A stretch of DNA of 12,335 bases from contig DMJN01000115.1 in NCBI GenBank assembly GCA_003451715.1, positions 1 to 12,335 of the forward strand, given 5' to 3'. The stretch comes from Gammaproteobacteria bacterium. GTDB taxonomy: Bacteria; Pseudomonadota; Gammaproteobacteria; Pseudomonadales; Pseudohongiellaceae. A model generated the notes under the pieces. That model had not been told where the DNA came from, made no database searches, and saw only the letters and a program-made list of their open reading frames with translations. Position numbers and translations under genes: made by a program. Positions within the stretch are counted from its first letter, which is position 1, and every line of letters starts with the position of its first letter. Shown here piece after piece: positions 1 through 8,283 of the stretch.

Positions 1-1
1 G

Positions 2-1495
2 CAGCTCATTCATGATTTGAAGAATGCCAATCGCGAAGCACGCATCAGTGTCAAACTGGTATCCGAGATAGGCGTTGGCACTATCGCTGCCGGCGTAACC
101 AAGGCCAAGACCGATCATCTGGTGATAGCGGGTCACGATGGCGGTACCGGCGCATCGCCATTAACTTCGATCAAGCATGCAGGCCTGCCCTGGGAGCTGG
201 GAATTGCAGAAACCCATCAAACACTTGTGATGAATAACCTGCGTTCTCGCGTAGCCCTGCAGACTGACGGACAATTGAAGACCGGTCGTGACATCGCCGT
301 GGCAGCTCTGCTGGGCGCTGAAGAATTCGGCTTCGCTACGGCACCATTGATTACGCTCGGCTGCATCATGATGCGCAAGTGCCACATGAATACCTGCCCG
401 GTTGGCATTGCGACTCAGGATTCTGAGTTACGCAAAAAGTTCAAGGGTAAGCCAGAGCATGTGGTGAACTACCTCTTCATGGTCGCCGAAGAACTACGCG
501 GTATCATGGCTCAACTCGGCATGCGCACCGTTAATGAAATGATTGGCCGAGTGGATCTGCTGGATACCGACGACGCTATCAGTCACTGGAAAACCAGCGG
601 CCTGGATTTGAGTTCAATTCTGGAACCGGCGAAGGTGGTTTTTGAGGGCACAGAATTCTACAAGACCATGGACCAGGATCATGGTCTGGATAAAGCGCTG
701 GATAAGGAACTAATCCGCCTGGCGGCACCGGCATTGGAAAGCGGTGAAAAAGTCTTCATCGAGCATGAGATTATCAACACCAATCGTGTAGTCGGCACCA
801 TGCTCTCAAATGAGGTGGCCAAACGCTGGAAAGCCGACATGCTGCCGGAAGATACGATCAACATTAAGTTCACCGGTTCTGCTGGGCAGAGCTTTGGTGC
901 CTGGCTGGCCAAGGGTATCACCATGACCGTCGAAGGCGATGCCAATGACTACGTCGGTAAGGGCCTGTCCGGGGGCAAGGTCATTATCTACCCGCCAAAA
1001 GAGAGCAGCTTCAAGGCGGAAGAAAATATCATTGCTGGCAACGTAATCCTTTACGGGGCCACTGGCGGAGAAGCCTATATTCGCGGTATTGCCGCTGAGC
1101 GGTTTGCGGTACGCAACAGCGGCGCCAGTGCCGTGATCGAAGGTATTGGAGATCATGGTTGCGAATACATGACAGGGGGCTGTGTTGTGGTACTTGGCAA
1201 GACCGGTAGAAACTTTGGTGCCGGCATGAGCGGCGGCATCGCCTATGTGTGGGATCCCCATGGCAGCTTTCCCAGCCGTTGCAATATGGATTCTTTCGAG
1301 CTGGAACCCGTTAGCGGCGCTAAGGACATTCTCGAATTGAAATCCCTGATCGAGAACCACGTGAATTACACCGATTCGACTGTTGCCAGGGCGGTGCTGG
1401 AAAATTGGGAAGCCTCCGTTGCACAGTTTGTGAAGGTAATGCCAATCGATTACAAACGAGTGTTGGCGGAACGGGCTGCGGCATCCGCTGCATAA
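2..1495 (+). CDS. gltB: Glutamate synthase (NADPH) large subunit, C-terminal part (5' end outside window)
   Basis: The reading frame is open from base 2, so the gene enters from the left; the ATG at 17 is an internal methionine. The 497 residues seen are about the last third of a protein usually near 1500 residues. GltB makes two glutamates from glutamine and 2-oxoglutarate in the cytoplasm, taking electrons from GltD. Visible: the end of the FMN-binding synthase barrel ([18 protein letters not shown]), then the 3Fe-4S cluster cysteines at fragment residues 121, 127 and 132, with the family spacing C-x5-C-x4-C, then the C-terminal glycine-rich beta-helix domain (repeats such as GKGLSGGKV and [11 protein letters not shown]). 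The glutaminase domain lies outside the window. gltD follows after 63 bp on the same strand, the usual gltBD operon. No frameshift is seen. Identification is firm. Confidence 0.97.
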   Translation, partial: QLIHDLKNANREARISVKLVSEIGVGTIAAGVTKAKTDHLVIAGHDGGTGASPLTSIKHAGLPWELGIAETHQTLVMNNLRSRVALQTDGQLKTGRDIAVAALLGAEEFGFATAPLITLGCIMMRKCHMNTCPVGIATQDSELRKKFKGKPEHVVNYLFMVAEELRGIMAQLGMRTVNEMIGRVDLLDTDDAISHWKTSGLDLSSILEPAKVVFEGTEFYKTMDQDHGLDKALDKELIRLAAPALESGEKVFIEHEIINTNRVVGTMLSNEVAKRWKADMLPEDTINIKFTGSAGQSFGAWLAKGITMTVEGDANDYVGKGLSGGKVIIYPPKESSFKAEENIIAGNVILYGATGGEAYIRGIAAERFAVRNSGASAVIEGIGDHGCEYMTGGCVVVLGKTGRNFGAGMSGGIAYVWDPHGSFPSRCNMDSFELEPVSGAKDILELKSLIENHVNYTDSTVARAVLENWEASVAQFVKVMPIDYKRVLAERAAASAA

Positions 1496-1558
1496 AGAGA
1501 TTTGCATAGTTTTGCGACCACGACCTGAGTGGCCGCCATTAGGAAAATAGAGAAGTAG

Positions 1559-2995
1559 ATGGGTAAGCCAACAGGATTTAAGGAATTCGACCGGGAATCG
1601 GAACCCTATCGTCCGGCAATGGATCGGCTGGTGGATTTCAAGGAGATCTACACCGACCACCAGGAAGGGCACCTGACTGAGCAGGGAGCCCGTTGTATGG
1701 ATTGCGGTGTCCCCTTCTGCCAATCCGCCGACGGCTGCCCGGTCTACAACCTGATTCCGGAATGGAATGACCTGGTCTACAACAAGCGCTGGAAGGATGC
1801 GCTCGACAGACTTCATAAGACCAATAATTTTCCTGAATTTACCGGCCGCGTTTGCCCGGCACCCTGCGAGGGCGCCTGTGTACTTGGTATCCACGAACCC
1901 GCCGTTACCATCAAGAATATCGAATGCGCGATTGTCGATAAGGGTTTCGAGGCTGGCTGGGTGGTTGCTAATCCCCCTTATTTCAGAAGCGGCAAGACCG
2001 TCGCGATCGTCGGATCCGGCCCCGCCGGGCTGGCCGCTGCTGCGCAGCTGAATCGTGCGGGGCATGCGATTACCGTTTACGAAAGAGACGATCGAATCGG
2101 TGGTTTGTTGATGTATGGCATTCCCAACATGAAGCTTGAAAAGGATGTCGTCGATCGACGCGTAGATCTGCTTCGCGAAGAAGGTGTGAATTTCATCGTC
2201 AATGCCGACGTCGGTGGTACTGGCGAGAATGGGGTGTCAGTCGAGAATATGTTGAACGAATTCGATGCCGTGCTACTGGCCACTGGTGCGACAACACCAC
2301 GAGATCTGCCAATTCCAGGCCGCGAAGGAGATGGCGTGCATTTCGCGATGGAGTTTTTACGGAAAAACACCAGGAGCCTGCTGGACTCCAATCTGCAAGA
2401 CGGTAACTACATCAGTGCCAAAGACAAGAAGGTAATCGTCATCGGAGGTGGTGACACGGGCACAGATTGCATCGGTACTTCGCTGCGCCACGGCTGCAAG
2501 TCGCTGGTAAATTTCGAGATCATGCCCAAGCCGCCGGTGGATCGCAGCCCAAATAACCCCTGGCCTACCTGGCCACTAATTTTCCGGGTCGATTATGGCC
2601 ACGAAGAGGCCGCCGCTCGTGATGGCAATGACCCGCGTGTGTTTTCAATATCAGGCAAGGAATTCGTTCGCGACGGCAATGGCAGACTACTCGGCATTAA
2701 CACAGTCGAAGTCGATAAGAACTTCAAAGAAATACCTGGCACCATAGAGTTCTGGGAAGCCGATTTGATCTTCCTGTCCATGGGCTTCCTCGGCCCGGAA
2801 CACTATGTCAGCAATCCTCTGAATCTGGAACTGGACCAACGCTCCAACTACAAGGCTGACTATCAGGACTTCAAGACTTCCCACGAAAAGGTATTCGCCG
2901 CCGGCGATTGCCGACGCGGACAGTCATTGGTAGTGCGTGCTATCAACGAAGGCCGGCTGGCAGCCGAACAAATCCATCGGTTTCTTGAAGAATAG
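1559..2995 (+). CDS. gltD: Glutamate synthase (NADPH) small subunit
   Basis: A 478-residue protein, full length for the family. GltD oxidises NADPH on FAD and passes electrons through 4Fe-4S clusters to GltB. In order: the N-terminal cluster domain with cysteines at 46, 49, 54, 60 (CMDCGVPFC then GCPVYN) and 99, 103, 107 (CPAPCEGAC); an FAD-binding Rossmann motif GSGPAG at 152-157; a second dinucleotide motif GGGDTG at 296-301 for NADPH; and the C-terminal FAD motif [13 protein letters not shown]. The ATG at 1559 fits the family N-terminus ([12 protein letters not shown]). The ribosome binding site is modest: AGAGAAG just upstream, or AGGAA 13 bp away. It lies 63 bp after gltB, probably co-transcribed. 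Its stop is 6 bp from the stop of convergent prpE, and I see no strong terminator there. Firm. Confidence 0.98.
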   Translation: MGKPTGFKEFDRESEPYRPAMDRLVDFKEIYTDHQEGHLTEQGARCMDCGVPFCQSADGCPVYNLIPEWNDLVYNKRWKDALDRLHKTNNFPEFTGRVCPAPCEGACVLGIHEPAVTIKNIECAIVDKGFEAGWVVANPPYFRSGKTVAIVGSGPAGLAAAAQLNRAGHAITVYERDDRIGGLLMYGIPNMKLEKDVVDRRVDLLREEGVNFIVNADVGGTGENGVSVENMLNEFDAVLLATGATTPRDLPIPGREGDGVHFAMEFLRKNTRSLLDSNLQDGNYISAKDKKVIVIGGGDTGTDCIGTSLRHGCKSLVNFEIMPKPPVDRSPNNPWPTWPLIFRVDYGHEEAAARDGNDPRVFSISGKEFVRDGNGRLLGINTVEVDKNFKEIPGTIEFWEADLIFLSMGFLGPEHYVSNPLNLELDQRSNYKADYQDFKTSHEKVFAAGDCRRGQSLVVRAINEGRLAAEQIHRFLEE

Positions 2996-3001
2996 TCCCG
3001 A

Positions 3002-4918
3002 CTATCTGGCACCGGCCAGACCAAGGCTCTGCAGTGCTACATCTATTTCATCGAGGATCGCCGGGTCGTCAATCGTCGCCGGCATGCGATACTCCTCATT
3101 GTCGGCAATCTTTTGCATGGTTCCCCGCAGAATTTTCCCTGAACGTGTCTTGGGTAAGCGCTCAATGACTGCAGCCTGTTTAAAAGCTGCTACGGGGCCG
3201 ATCTGACTCCTGACAAGTTGCACGATTTCAGCAACAATATCTTCATTAGTGCGATCTACACCTGCCTTGAGCACAATAAATCCTACTGGCAATTGTCCTT
3301 TCAGCTGATTAGCTACACCGATGACTGCACATTCGGCAACATCGCTATGGCTTGCTAACACTTCTTCCATGGCGCCGGTGGATAAACGATGTCCAGCCAC
3401 ATTGATAATGTCATCAGTACGACTCATGACAAATACATATCCGTCTGCATCGATATAGCCGGCATCGGCGGTCTTGTAGTAGCCAGGAAATTCCGCCATG
3501 TAACTCTCGGTGAAACGGTCGTGGGCGTTCCACAGAGTCAGCAAACAACCGGGGGGCATGGGGAGTTTCGTACACAGCGCGCCCACTTCCCCGGCGGGCA
3601 TCTGATTACACTGATCATCCAGAGCCTGCAGGTCCCAGCCCGGTGCCGGTCTGGTGGGAGAGCCGGGTTTGACCAGTAGAAAACCATATCCCTTATGGTT
3701 GGCTGCGATAGACCAACCGGTTTCGGTCTGCCACCAGTGATCGATGACAGGCACCTTGAGCTTCTCCTCAGCCCAGGCCAGCGTGTCCGGATCGGTGCGT
3801 TCACCGGCGAGGAACAGCGTTTCAAACTTACTCAAGTCATATTTGGCCAACAATGCTCCATCAGGATCTTCCTTTTTTATGGCGCGAAATGCGGTAGGCG
3901 CTGTAAACATCGCATTTACTCCGTGCTCGGCAATAACTCGCCAGAACGCGCCAGCATCCGGCGTACCGACCGGCTTGCCTTCATAGAGGATAGTCGTGCA
4001 ACCCTTAATCAGTGGTGCGTAAACGATGTAGGAGTGCCCCACTACCCAACCGACGTCGGATGCTGCCCAGTAGACATCACCAGCCTCCATCCCATAGATC
4101 GTGTTCATGGTCCAGTTCAGGGCCACGGCATGTCCACCATTGTCCCGCACTACTCCCTTGGGCTGGCCGGTGGTTCCAGAGGTGTAAAGAATGTATAGAG
4201 GATCGGTCGCCTCGAGCGGTACACAGTCGACAGAATCAGCATCGGCAATCGCTGTCAGCCAATCGATGTCTCGCCCGGTCTGTAATTCCGCCGGGCATTG
4301 TTCGCGTTGCACAACAAGAACCTTACCGGGTTTGAATTCAGCGATATCGATTGCCTCATTCAAAAGCGGCATATAAGGAATAACCCGATTGACCTCAATG
4401 CCACAAGATGCAGTTATGATCACATCCGGTTGTGCGTCATCGATGCGCACCGCCAACTCATTGGAAGCGAAACCACCGAACACAACCGAATGAATTGCGC
4501 CGATGCGGGCACAGGCCAGCATGGCAATGACGGTTTCAGGGATCATGGGCATGTAGATGATTGCCCGGTCGCCTTTTTTAATACCATTGGCAACGAGCAC
4601 ACCGGCACATTTTGCAGTAAGGTCCCGCAGTTCAGCATAGGTGAACTTGATGACGCGATTGCCGGTAACCGGACTGTCATAGATCAACGCTGTCTGATCC
4701 CCCCGACCGGCTTCCACGTGCCGATCCAGTGCGTTATAACAGGTGTTGATCTCGCCACCCTTGAACCATTGCCCGTGGGGCATTACCGAAGTATCCAAGA
4801 CCGTATCCCAGGGTTTGGTCCAGTGCAGTTCCTTCGCGGCAGCTCCCCAGAATGCATCGGGATCGGTTAAGGATTGCTTGTAGGCTTGTTGGTAATTACT
4901 TTCGGCATCGGATGACAT
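3002..4918 (-). CDS. prpE: Propionyl-CoA synthetase (acyl-adenylate-forming ligase)
   Basis: A 638-residue cytoplasmic enzyme of the ANL superfamily that activates a short acid with ATP and CoA by way of an acyl-AMP. Motifs: the N-terminal acetyl-CoA-synthetase-like cap (WFKGGEINTCYNALDRH), the phosphate loop YTSGTTGQPKG at 245-255, then VRDNGGHAVALNW, characteristic of PrpE/ACSS3 rather than AcsA, WWQTETG at 395-401, the hinge region around 498-514, and the A10 lysine in RSGKILRG (K595). That lysine is catalytic and in relatives is a site of regulatory acylation. Length is close to known PrpE proteins (about 630). The ATG at 4918 has GGGA 8 bp upstream on the minus strand. No methylcitrate-cycle genes (prpB, prpC, prpD) are adjacent, so propionate use must rely on genes elsewhere. 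Acetyl-CoA synthetase activity is the main alternative; the motif after the phosphate loop favours propionyl-CoA. Confidence 0.93.
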   Translation of the reverse strand: MSSDAESNYQQAYKQSLTDPDAFWGAAAKELHWTKPWDTVLDTSVMPHGQWFKGGEINTCYNALDRHVEAGRGDQTALIYDSPVTGNRVIKFTYAELRDLTAKCAGVLVANGIKKGDRAIIYMPMIPETVIAMLACARIGAIHSVVFGGFASNELAVRIDDAQPDVIITASCGIEVNRVIPYMPLLNEAIDIAEFKPGKVLVVQREQCPAELQTGRDIDWLTAIADADSVDCVPLEATDPLYILYTSGTTGQPKGVVRDNGGHAVALNWTMNTIYGMEAGDVYWAASDVGWVVGHSYIVYAPLIKGCTTILYEGKPVGTPDAGAFWRVIAEHGVNAMFTAPTAFRAIKKEDPDGALLAKYDLSKFETLFLAGERTDPDTLAWAEEKLKVPVIDHWWQTETGWSIAANHKGYGFLLVKPGSPTRPAPGWDLQALDDQCNQMPAGEVGALCTKLPMPPGCLLTLWNAHDRFTESYMAEFPGYYKTADAGYIDADGYVFVMSRTDDIINVAGHRLSTGAMEEVLASHSDVAECAVIGVANQLKGQLPVGFIVLKAGVDRTNEDIVAEIVQLVRSQIGPVAAFKQAAVIERLPKTRSGKILRGTMQKIADNEEYRMPATIDDPAILDEIDVALQSLGLAGAR

Positions 4919-5061
4919 CAGGACTATCCCTTTTATGTGTTAGTTCCCGCAGGGATGCTCATCTTAAAAGAAGGGGGGATAGTATTACCAGAGATTCTTC
5001 GGCTCACATGAGGGTGGTATGAGCACCCGGCAGAGTGCCGATTTCCGGGATAGAAGCAGTC

Positions 5062-5109
5062 AAAAAAATGGCGGTCACTGCTTCTCGGAAGGAATCTGCA
5101 GTGACCGCC
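5062..5109 (-). terminator. Rho-independent terminator of the minus-strand gene at 5163-5702
   Basis: Perfect 12-bp inverted repeat, GGCGGTCACTGC at 5070-5081 and its complement at 5098-5109, with a 16-nt loop. On the minus strand the stem is followed, one base later, by seven T (plus-strand A at 5062-5068). Position is about 55 bp after the stop at 5163, so it terminates that minus-strand gene and isolates prpE from it. Confidence 0.88.
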
Positions 5110-5113
5110 TCAA

Positions 5114-5139
5114 GAGATCAGCCGTTAACAACTGATCTC
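5114..5139. repeat. Second small hairpin between stop codon and terminator
   Basis: An 8-bp perfect inverted repeat, GAGATCAG at 5114-5121 and CTGATCTC at 5132-5139, with a 10-nt loop. It lies between the stop of the minus-strand gene and its terminator. It lacks a T tract on either strand, so alone it is not a terminator. It may be a 3'-end stability structure or chance. Confidence 0.5.
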
Positions 5140-5162
5140 GTGGAGTTTCCAGTTGAATGGAT

Positions 5163-5702
5163 TTACGTGCCCGGTGTGAAATCTACCAGTTCCACGCGGA
5201 CATCCTCCTCCAGGTCAATCTCCAGAATCAATCCCGTGCCGGGCAGGTACACCTTGGTCTCTTCTACATCGGGTTCGAGAGGAGTGTATTCCAGTGTCTC
5301 CAGGCAGTTATTACTGCAGGCAAATCCAGATTCGGTAGATTCATTGGATTCGAGACTCACGGTCTGGCCAATGTCTTCTGCCTCGCCGATTGCATACTCC
5401 TGTCGCAACACTTCATCGACTACTGGCATGGCACGAAACAGGATGCCGCCCTTTGCACCGTCTACGCCGGCTTCCCAGGAACCGTCGATGTCGGTTAGTT
5501 CGCCGTCCTCATAGTTGCGGGAGAGTTCACCCAGATACCAGACATTGCCGTCTTCATCCTGACCATACCAGTCGAACGTGTCTTCGATTATTTCTCCATC
5601 TTCCTCGACAACATCCTGCACTACGATCGCTTCGACACCGTCGATCTCCCTGGTGTCATCCAACACGGTGACGGTGATGGTTTCTTCCTCACTCTCGTAC
5701 AC
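5163..5702 (-). CDS. Conserved hypothetical protein of a secreted type, 5'-truncated (probable remnant)
   Basis: 179 codons from a GTG at 5702. The frame stays open upstream to 5780 and there reads SDPYFPLIVGNIWVYESEEE. This resembles a family of unnamed proteobacterial secreted proteins I know from memory, which start with a signal peptide, then a YFPL..GN.W.Y segment, and later have DTFDWYGQDEDGNVWYLGE and CLETLEYTPLEPDVEETK-like blocks; all three blocks are present. The protein is very acidic, with two cysteines (FACSNNC), and ends with a beta-rich segment (YLPGTGLILEIDL). No function is known to me. No ATG, Shine-Dalgarno or signal peptide can be found: upstream DNA switches at about 5735-5740 to part of another gene on the opposite strand. 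I infer the gene has lost its export signal and is probably not functional, although its codons are intact and a good terminator follows. Confidence 0.6.
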   Translation of the reverse strand: MYESEEETITVTVLDDTREIDGVEAIVVQDVVEEDGEIIEDTFDWYGQDEDGNVWYLGELSRNYEDGELTDIDGSWEAGVDGAKGGILFRAMPVVDEVLRQEYAIGEAEDIGQTVSLESNESTESGFACSNNCLETLEYTPLEPDVEETKVYLPGTGLILEIDLEEDVRVELVDFTPGT

Positions 5703-5734
5703 CCAGATATTGCCGACGATTAGCGGAAAATACG

Positions 5735-5974
5735 GATCCGAATAACAATATCGTCCGTGCCCTATCCTGGTTCCCCCTCTTCACACCCTACCTTATGATG
5801 AACCGCGCTACTGCCAATCCCCCGATGATAGATATCGTCGGCACTACCTTGTTACTGGTAGCCAGCATCCTGTTCGTGTTATGGGCATCGGGAAAGGTGT
5901 TTAAGCTGGGTGTGCTGCGCACCGGTCAACCACCCAAGCTACTGGAGCTACTCCGCTTGATGCGGGCCAGATGA
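5735..5974 (+). pseudogene. C-terminal remnant of an ABC-2 type transporter permease (NatB-like)
   Basis: A plus-strand frame of about 80 codons with no plausible start, ending in TGA at 5972-5974. It reads ALSWFPLFTPYLMMNRA near 5759-5809, then a hydrophobic helix (IVGTTLLLVASILFVLWASG), then VFKLGVLRTGQPPKLLELL before the stop. This is the C-terminal pattern of ABC-2 permeases of the Na+ efflux NatB type: a loop with FIP/FPLFTP, one last transmembrane helix, and a tail with R.G.L.TG..PKL.E. The recognisable part begins at DPNNNIVRALS (about 5735). The other roughly 300 residues and the partner ATPase gene are absent. It abuts head to head the truncated gene ending at 5163. The match is from memory of the family, not from a search. 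Confidence 0.75.
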
Positions 5975-5983
5975 CAAGGACCG

Positions 5984-6370
5984 CTACAAATCGTTGCTGT
6001 CCTCTTGCGATGCCTCAATGCCACCAAGTTCGAGGTCACAATGCCTGCAGCGACGGGATAGTAGATTCAACATAACGACCTTAACAAAGAACTGATTACC
6101 ACAGGCGGGACAGCGCCGGCTCGCCATGTCTATCGCAAAGACAGTCCAGATTGCCATGTAAATGAGCATTATTGAACCTATATTGCGTTGATCCGCCAGC
6201 AGCTCCCATACAACAAACATGTAAACCGGTAGGGTTAACATACATACGATCATGCGGGTACGTGCCCGGCTTATCTTTCTCAAAGCCTGGAGATGAGTAT
6301 TAGTCTTCGATTCTGCTTCATCGCTTCGCGAACTGGAGGGGTTACTCTTGGGCTCCGAATCATCTTCCAT
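5984..6370 (-). CDS. Small membrane protein with C-terminal zinc ribbon
   Basis: 128 residues; I do not recognise a named family. Layout: a polar, Ser/Glu-rich N-terminus (1-38), two hydrophobic helices (about 40-58 and 64-83) joined by a short loop, then a C-terminal metal-binding knuckle pair CPAC (C87, C90) and CRHC (C108, C111), typical of a zinc ribbon, and an acidic tail. By the positive-inside rule the RRC and SRRCRHC stretches suggest that both termini face the cytoplasm. The ATG at 6370 has no clear Shine-Dalgarno (CCCCAG precedes it), so the start is uncertain; the open frame extends only 11 codons further. Its stop is 9 bp from the end of the convergent permease remnant. Divergent from pabBC with 119 bp between them. 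Confidence 0.7.
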   Translation of the reverse strand: MEDDSEPKSNPSSSRSDEAESKTNTHLQALRKISRARTRMIVCMLTLPVYMFVVWELLADQRNIGSIMLIYMAIWTVFAIDMASRRCPACGNQFFVKVVMLNLLSRRCRHCDLELGGIEASQEDSNDL

Positions 6371-6489
6371 CTGGGGATCGTCTGATTTGCTGCCAAGCAG
6401 TTTTCAACAGGCCCACTATAGCTAAGATGGGAATTCATGTATATGTGTTTCTCCAGGCTCAATGAGCTAAAAACAAAGCGACCATTGAG

Positions 6490-8217
6490 TTGATCAAAGA
6501 TCCCTTAAGTCCTGAAGCCATAATTCGAAACGAAGCCGACAACGGTTGGCTTCGCTTCAGCGATCCCATTCGGGTGGTCGAGGCCCATGCGCTTTGTGAC
6601 GTCATTCCTGCGCTGGATGAGATCGAAGCTGCCTGTGCCGATGGACTGACGGCTGTCGGATGGATTGCCTATGAGGCCGCACCAGCCTTCGATGCTTCCT
6701 TGTCGTGTAAGTGCAGCCGGTTGCCTCTGCTGCTCTTCGGAATATACGATTCGGCTTTGCCCTGGGAACTTGCACCGGCAAAAAACCTGGCTCTCGAACT
6801 GTCTCCCCAGCTGACGAAGACATCCTACGCTGCAAAGCTTGGCAAGATAAAGCAATTACTGCAAAGCGGCGATAGTTATCAGGTCAACCTCACCCATCAA
6901 CTCACTGGTGAATGCGAGCATGATGGGGAAACTGTGTTCGCTTCAATGTACCGAAATCAACCTGCCGCCGGTTCGGTGTTCATGAACTGGGGCTCCCATG
7001 CTTTATGCAGTGTCTCACCGGAACTCTTCTTCAGCCTGGATGGCAGGCAAATCCGCATGCAGCCGATGAAGGGGACTCGTCCGAGAGGAGCAACCGTCAA
7101 AGAAGATCAACGACTCTATTCAGACCTGCAAACTTCAGAAAAAGAACGCGCTGAAAATCTGATGATTGTCGACATGATCCGCAATGATCTAAGCAGAATA
7201 GCGCACTCAGGTTCGGTTGCAGTGGATGAGTTGTTTCAGATAGTGGATCTACCAACCGTCTGGCAAAAGATATCCACCGTATCTGCACAAACCAGCGCAT
7301 CGCTCGCCGAGATTTTTTCGGCACTGTTCCCCTGCTCATCGATAACCGGTGCTCCCAAGGCCCGCACTATGGCGATTATCGAAAGCCTCGAGTCGGCACC
7401 TAGAGGGATCTACACCGGTGCTGTCGGTGTGATACGGCCAGATCGGAAAATACGGTTCCAGGTGGCGATTCGTAGCTTGCTGCTTGATACTAAAACCCGC
7501 ATTGCCAAATATGGTGTTGGTAGCGGCATCGTCTGGGATTCGGATGTCGAGAGCGAATGGCAGGAAACAATGGTCAAGGCAAAGGTAGTAACAGATGCGC
7601 CAGCAGAGTTTTGCTTATTGGAGACAATGCGGTTCGAGCCCGCTAGTGGCGTACTGCGGCTGGATCATCATATGCACAGAGTCCAGGATTCGGCCGCATT
7701 CTTTGGATTCAGCATCGATACAACGGCGATTCGTTCTGCACTGACTGGTTTCATTGCTGTTACTGATCGAAAACTACGCCTGCTGGTCTCCAGGGATGGA
7801 AGCTTCGTGTTGGAAAATCATGATCCGGGTGTGGAAGGCCAGCCCATGCGACTGTGCGTCGCGCAACAAGCCGTACAAAGCAATGATGTTTTTCTCAGGC
7901 ATAAGACTACTAACAGGCAGGTGTATGAGATGAGCCGGGAACAACTCAATGGCTGTGATGATGTCATCCTCTGGAACGAACGCGGAGAACTGACCGAAAC
8001 GACTATTTGCAATCTCTATCTGGAATTAGGGGGAGAGCTACTGACCCCCGACTCCAGCAGTGGGTTGCTCAAAGGCACCTATCGCCAGCAGCTGCTGAAT
8101 TCAGGAAAAGCCAGGCAGGCAGTACTGACCAGGGAGGATCTTAATCAAGCCACACGGCTTTTCGTCTCCAACAGCGTACGTGGATTCTGTGAAGCCAGAT
8201 TATGGGGGTCAGAGTAA
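6490..8217 (+). CDS. pabB: Bifunctional aminodeoxychorismate synthase component I / 4-amino-4-deoxychorismate lyase (PabB-PabC fusion)
   Basis: 575 residues joining two steps of 4-aminobenzoate synthesis for folate. Residues about 110-370 are the chorismate-binding domain: SGDSYQVNLTH, PMKGTRPRG with the PabB catalytic lysine K194 (anthranilate synthases have a different residue here), ENLMIVDMIRNDLSRIA, PCSSITGAPK, GIYTGAVGV and the closing GSGIVWDSDVESEWQET. Residues about 376-575 are a fold-type IV PLP enzyme: LLETMRF, HK (K472, expected Schiff-base lysine), LTETTICNLYL with E503, GLLKGTYR and VSNSVRGF. Ammonia would come from a PabA glutaminase encoded elsewhere. The start is TTG at 6490; the in-frame stop at 6463 leaves no ATG or GTG, and no clear Shine-Dalgarno is seen. 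The last residues (GSE, part of W) and the stop are encoded within an inverted repeat at 8204-8278. Confidence 0.95.
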   Translation: MIKDPLSPEAIIRNEADNGWLRFSDPIRVVEAHALCDVIPALDEIEAACADGLTAVGWIAYEAAPAFDASLSCKCSRLPLLLFGIYDSALPWELAPAKNLALELSPQLTKTSYAAKLGKIKQLLQSGDSYQVNLTHQLTGECEHDGETVFASMYRNQPAAGSVFMNWGSHALCSVSPELFFSLDGRQIRMQPMKGTRPRGATVKEDQRLYSDLQTSEKERAENLMIVDMIRNDLSRIAHSGSVAVDELFQIVDLPTVWQKISTVSAQTSASLAEIFSALFPCSSITGAPKARTMAIIESLESAPRGIYTGAVGVIRPDRKIRFQVAIRSLLLDTKTRIAKYGVGSGIVWDSDVESEWQETMVKAKVVTDAPAEFCLLETMRFEPASGVLRLDHHMHRVQDSAAFFGFSIDTTAIRSALTGFIAVTDRKLRLLVSRDGSFVLENHDPGVEGQPMRLCVAQQAVQSNDVFLRHKTTNRQVYEMSREQLNGCDDVILWNERGELTETTICNLYLELGGELLTPDSSSGLLKGTYRQQLLNSGKARQAVLTREDLNQATRLFVSNSVRGFCEARLWGSE

Positions 8218-8278
8218 AAACTATTTCTGGGCTGGTGGCGTTATGCAGGATGGGTGAATAGTTTTTACTCTGACCCCC
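8204..8278. repeat. Perfect 22-bp inverted repeat overlapping the 3' end of pabBC
   Basis: Left arm 8204-8225 begins GGGGGTCAGAGTAAAA; right arm 8257-8278 is its exact reverse complement and ends TTTTACTCTGACCCCC. The loop of 31 nt (8226-8256) is GC-rich. The left arm supplies the last three codons and the TAA stop (8215-8217) of pabBC. The right arm ends 5 bp before the stop of the convergent lysE-like gene, so the repeat fills the gap. The arm sequence resembles the GGGGTCAGAGTAAA-type palindromic units that I recall being dispersed in gammaproteobacterial genomes, often near REP-associated tyrosine transposases; this is memory, not a search. It could work as a two-way terminator or mRNA 3'-end stabiliser, though neither side has a long T tract. 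Confidence 0.9.
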
Positions 8279-8283
8279 TTTAC

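Noticed and set aside
17..19. ATG at 17 as the start of a 492-residue protein
   Set aside because: The frame is open before it and residues upstream (QLIHDLKN) continue GltB; it is an internal codon.
806..2065. Long minus-strand reading frame (419 codons) across gltB and gltD
   Set aside because: It lies fully antisense to two firmly identified genes and crosses their junction; the translation resembles no protein family and is low in conserved features. It is a shadow of coding bias.
3389..4870. Several plus-strand frames opposite prpE
   Set aside because: All lie inside prpE, which has complete family motifs; none has a ribosome binding site or recognisable domain.
4981..5000. TGGTAATACTAT on the minus strand as an extended -10 for prpE
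   Set aside because: Only three or four of six bases match the -10 consensus and no -35 is found at a suitable distance.
5035..5514. Plus-strand frame of 159 codons over the terminator and the truncated gene
   Set aside because: It reads through a hairpin terminator, is Ser/Arg-rich low-complexity sequence, and the opposite strand has family-like protein sequence.
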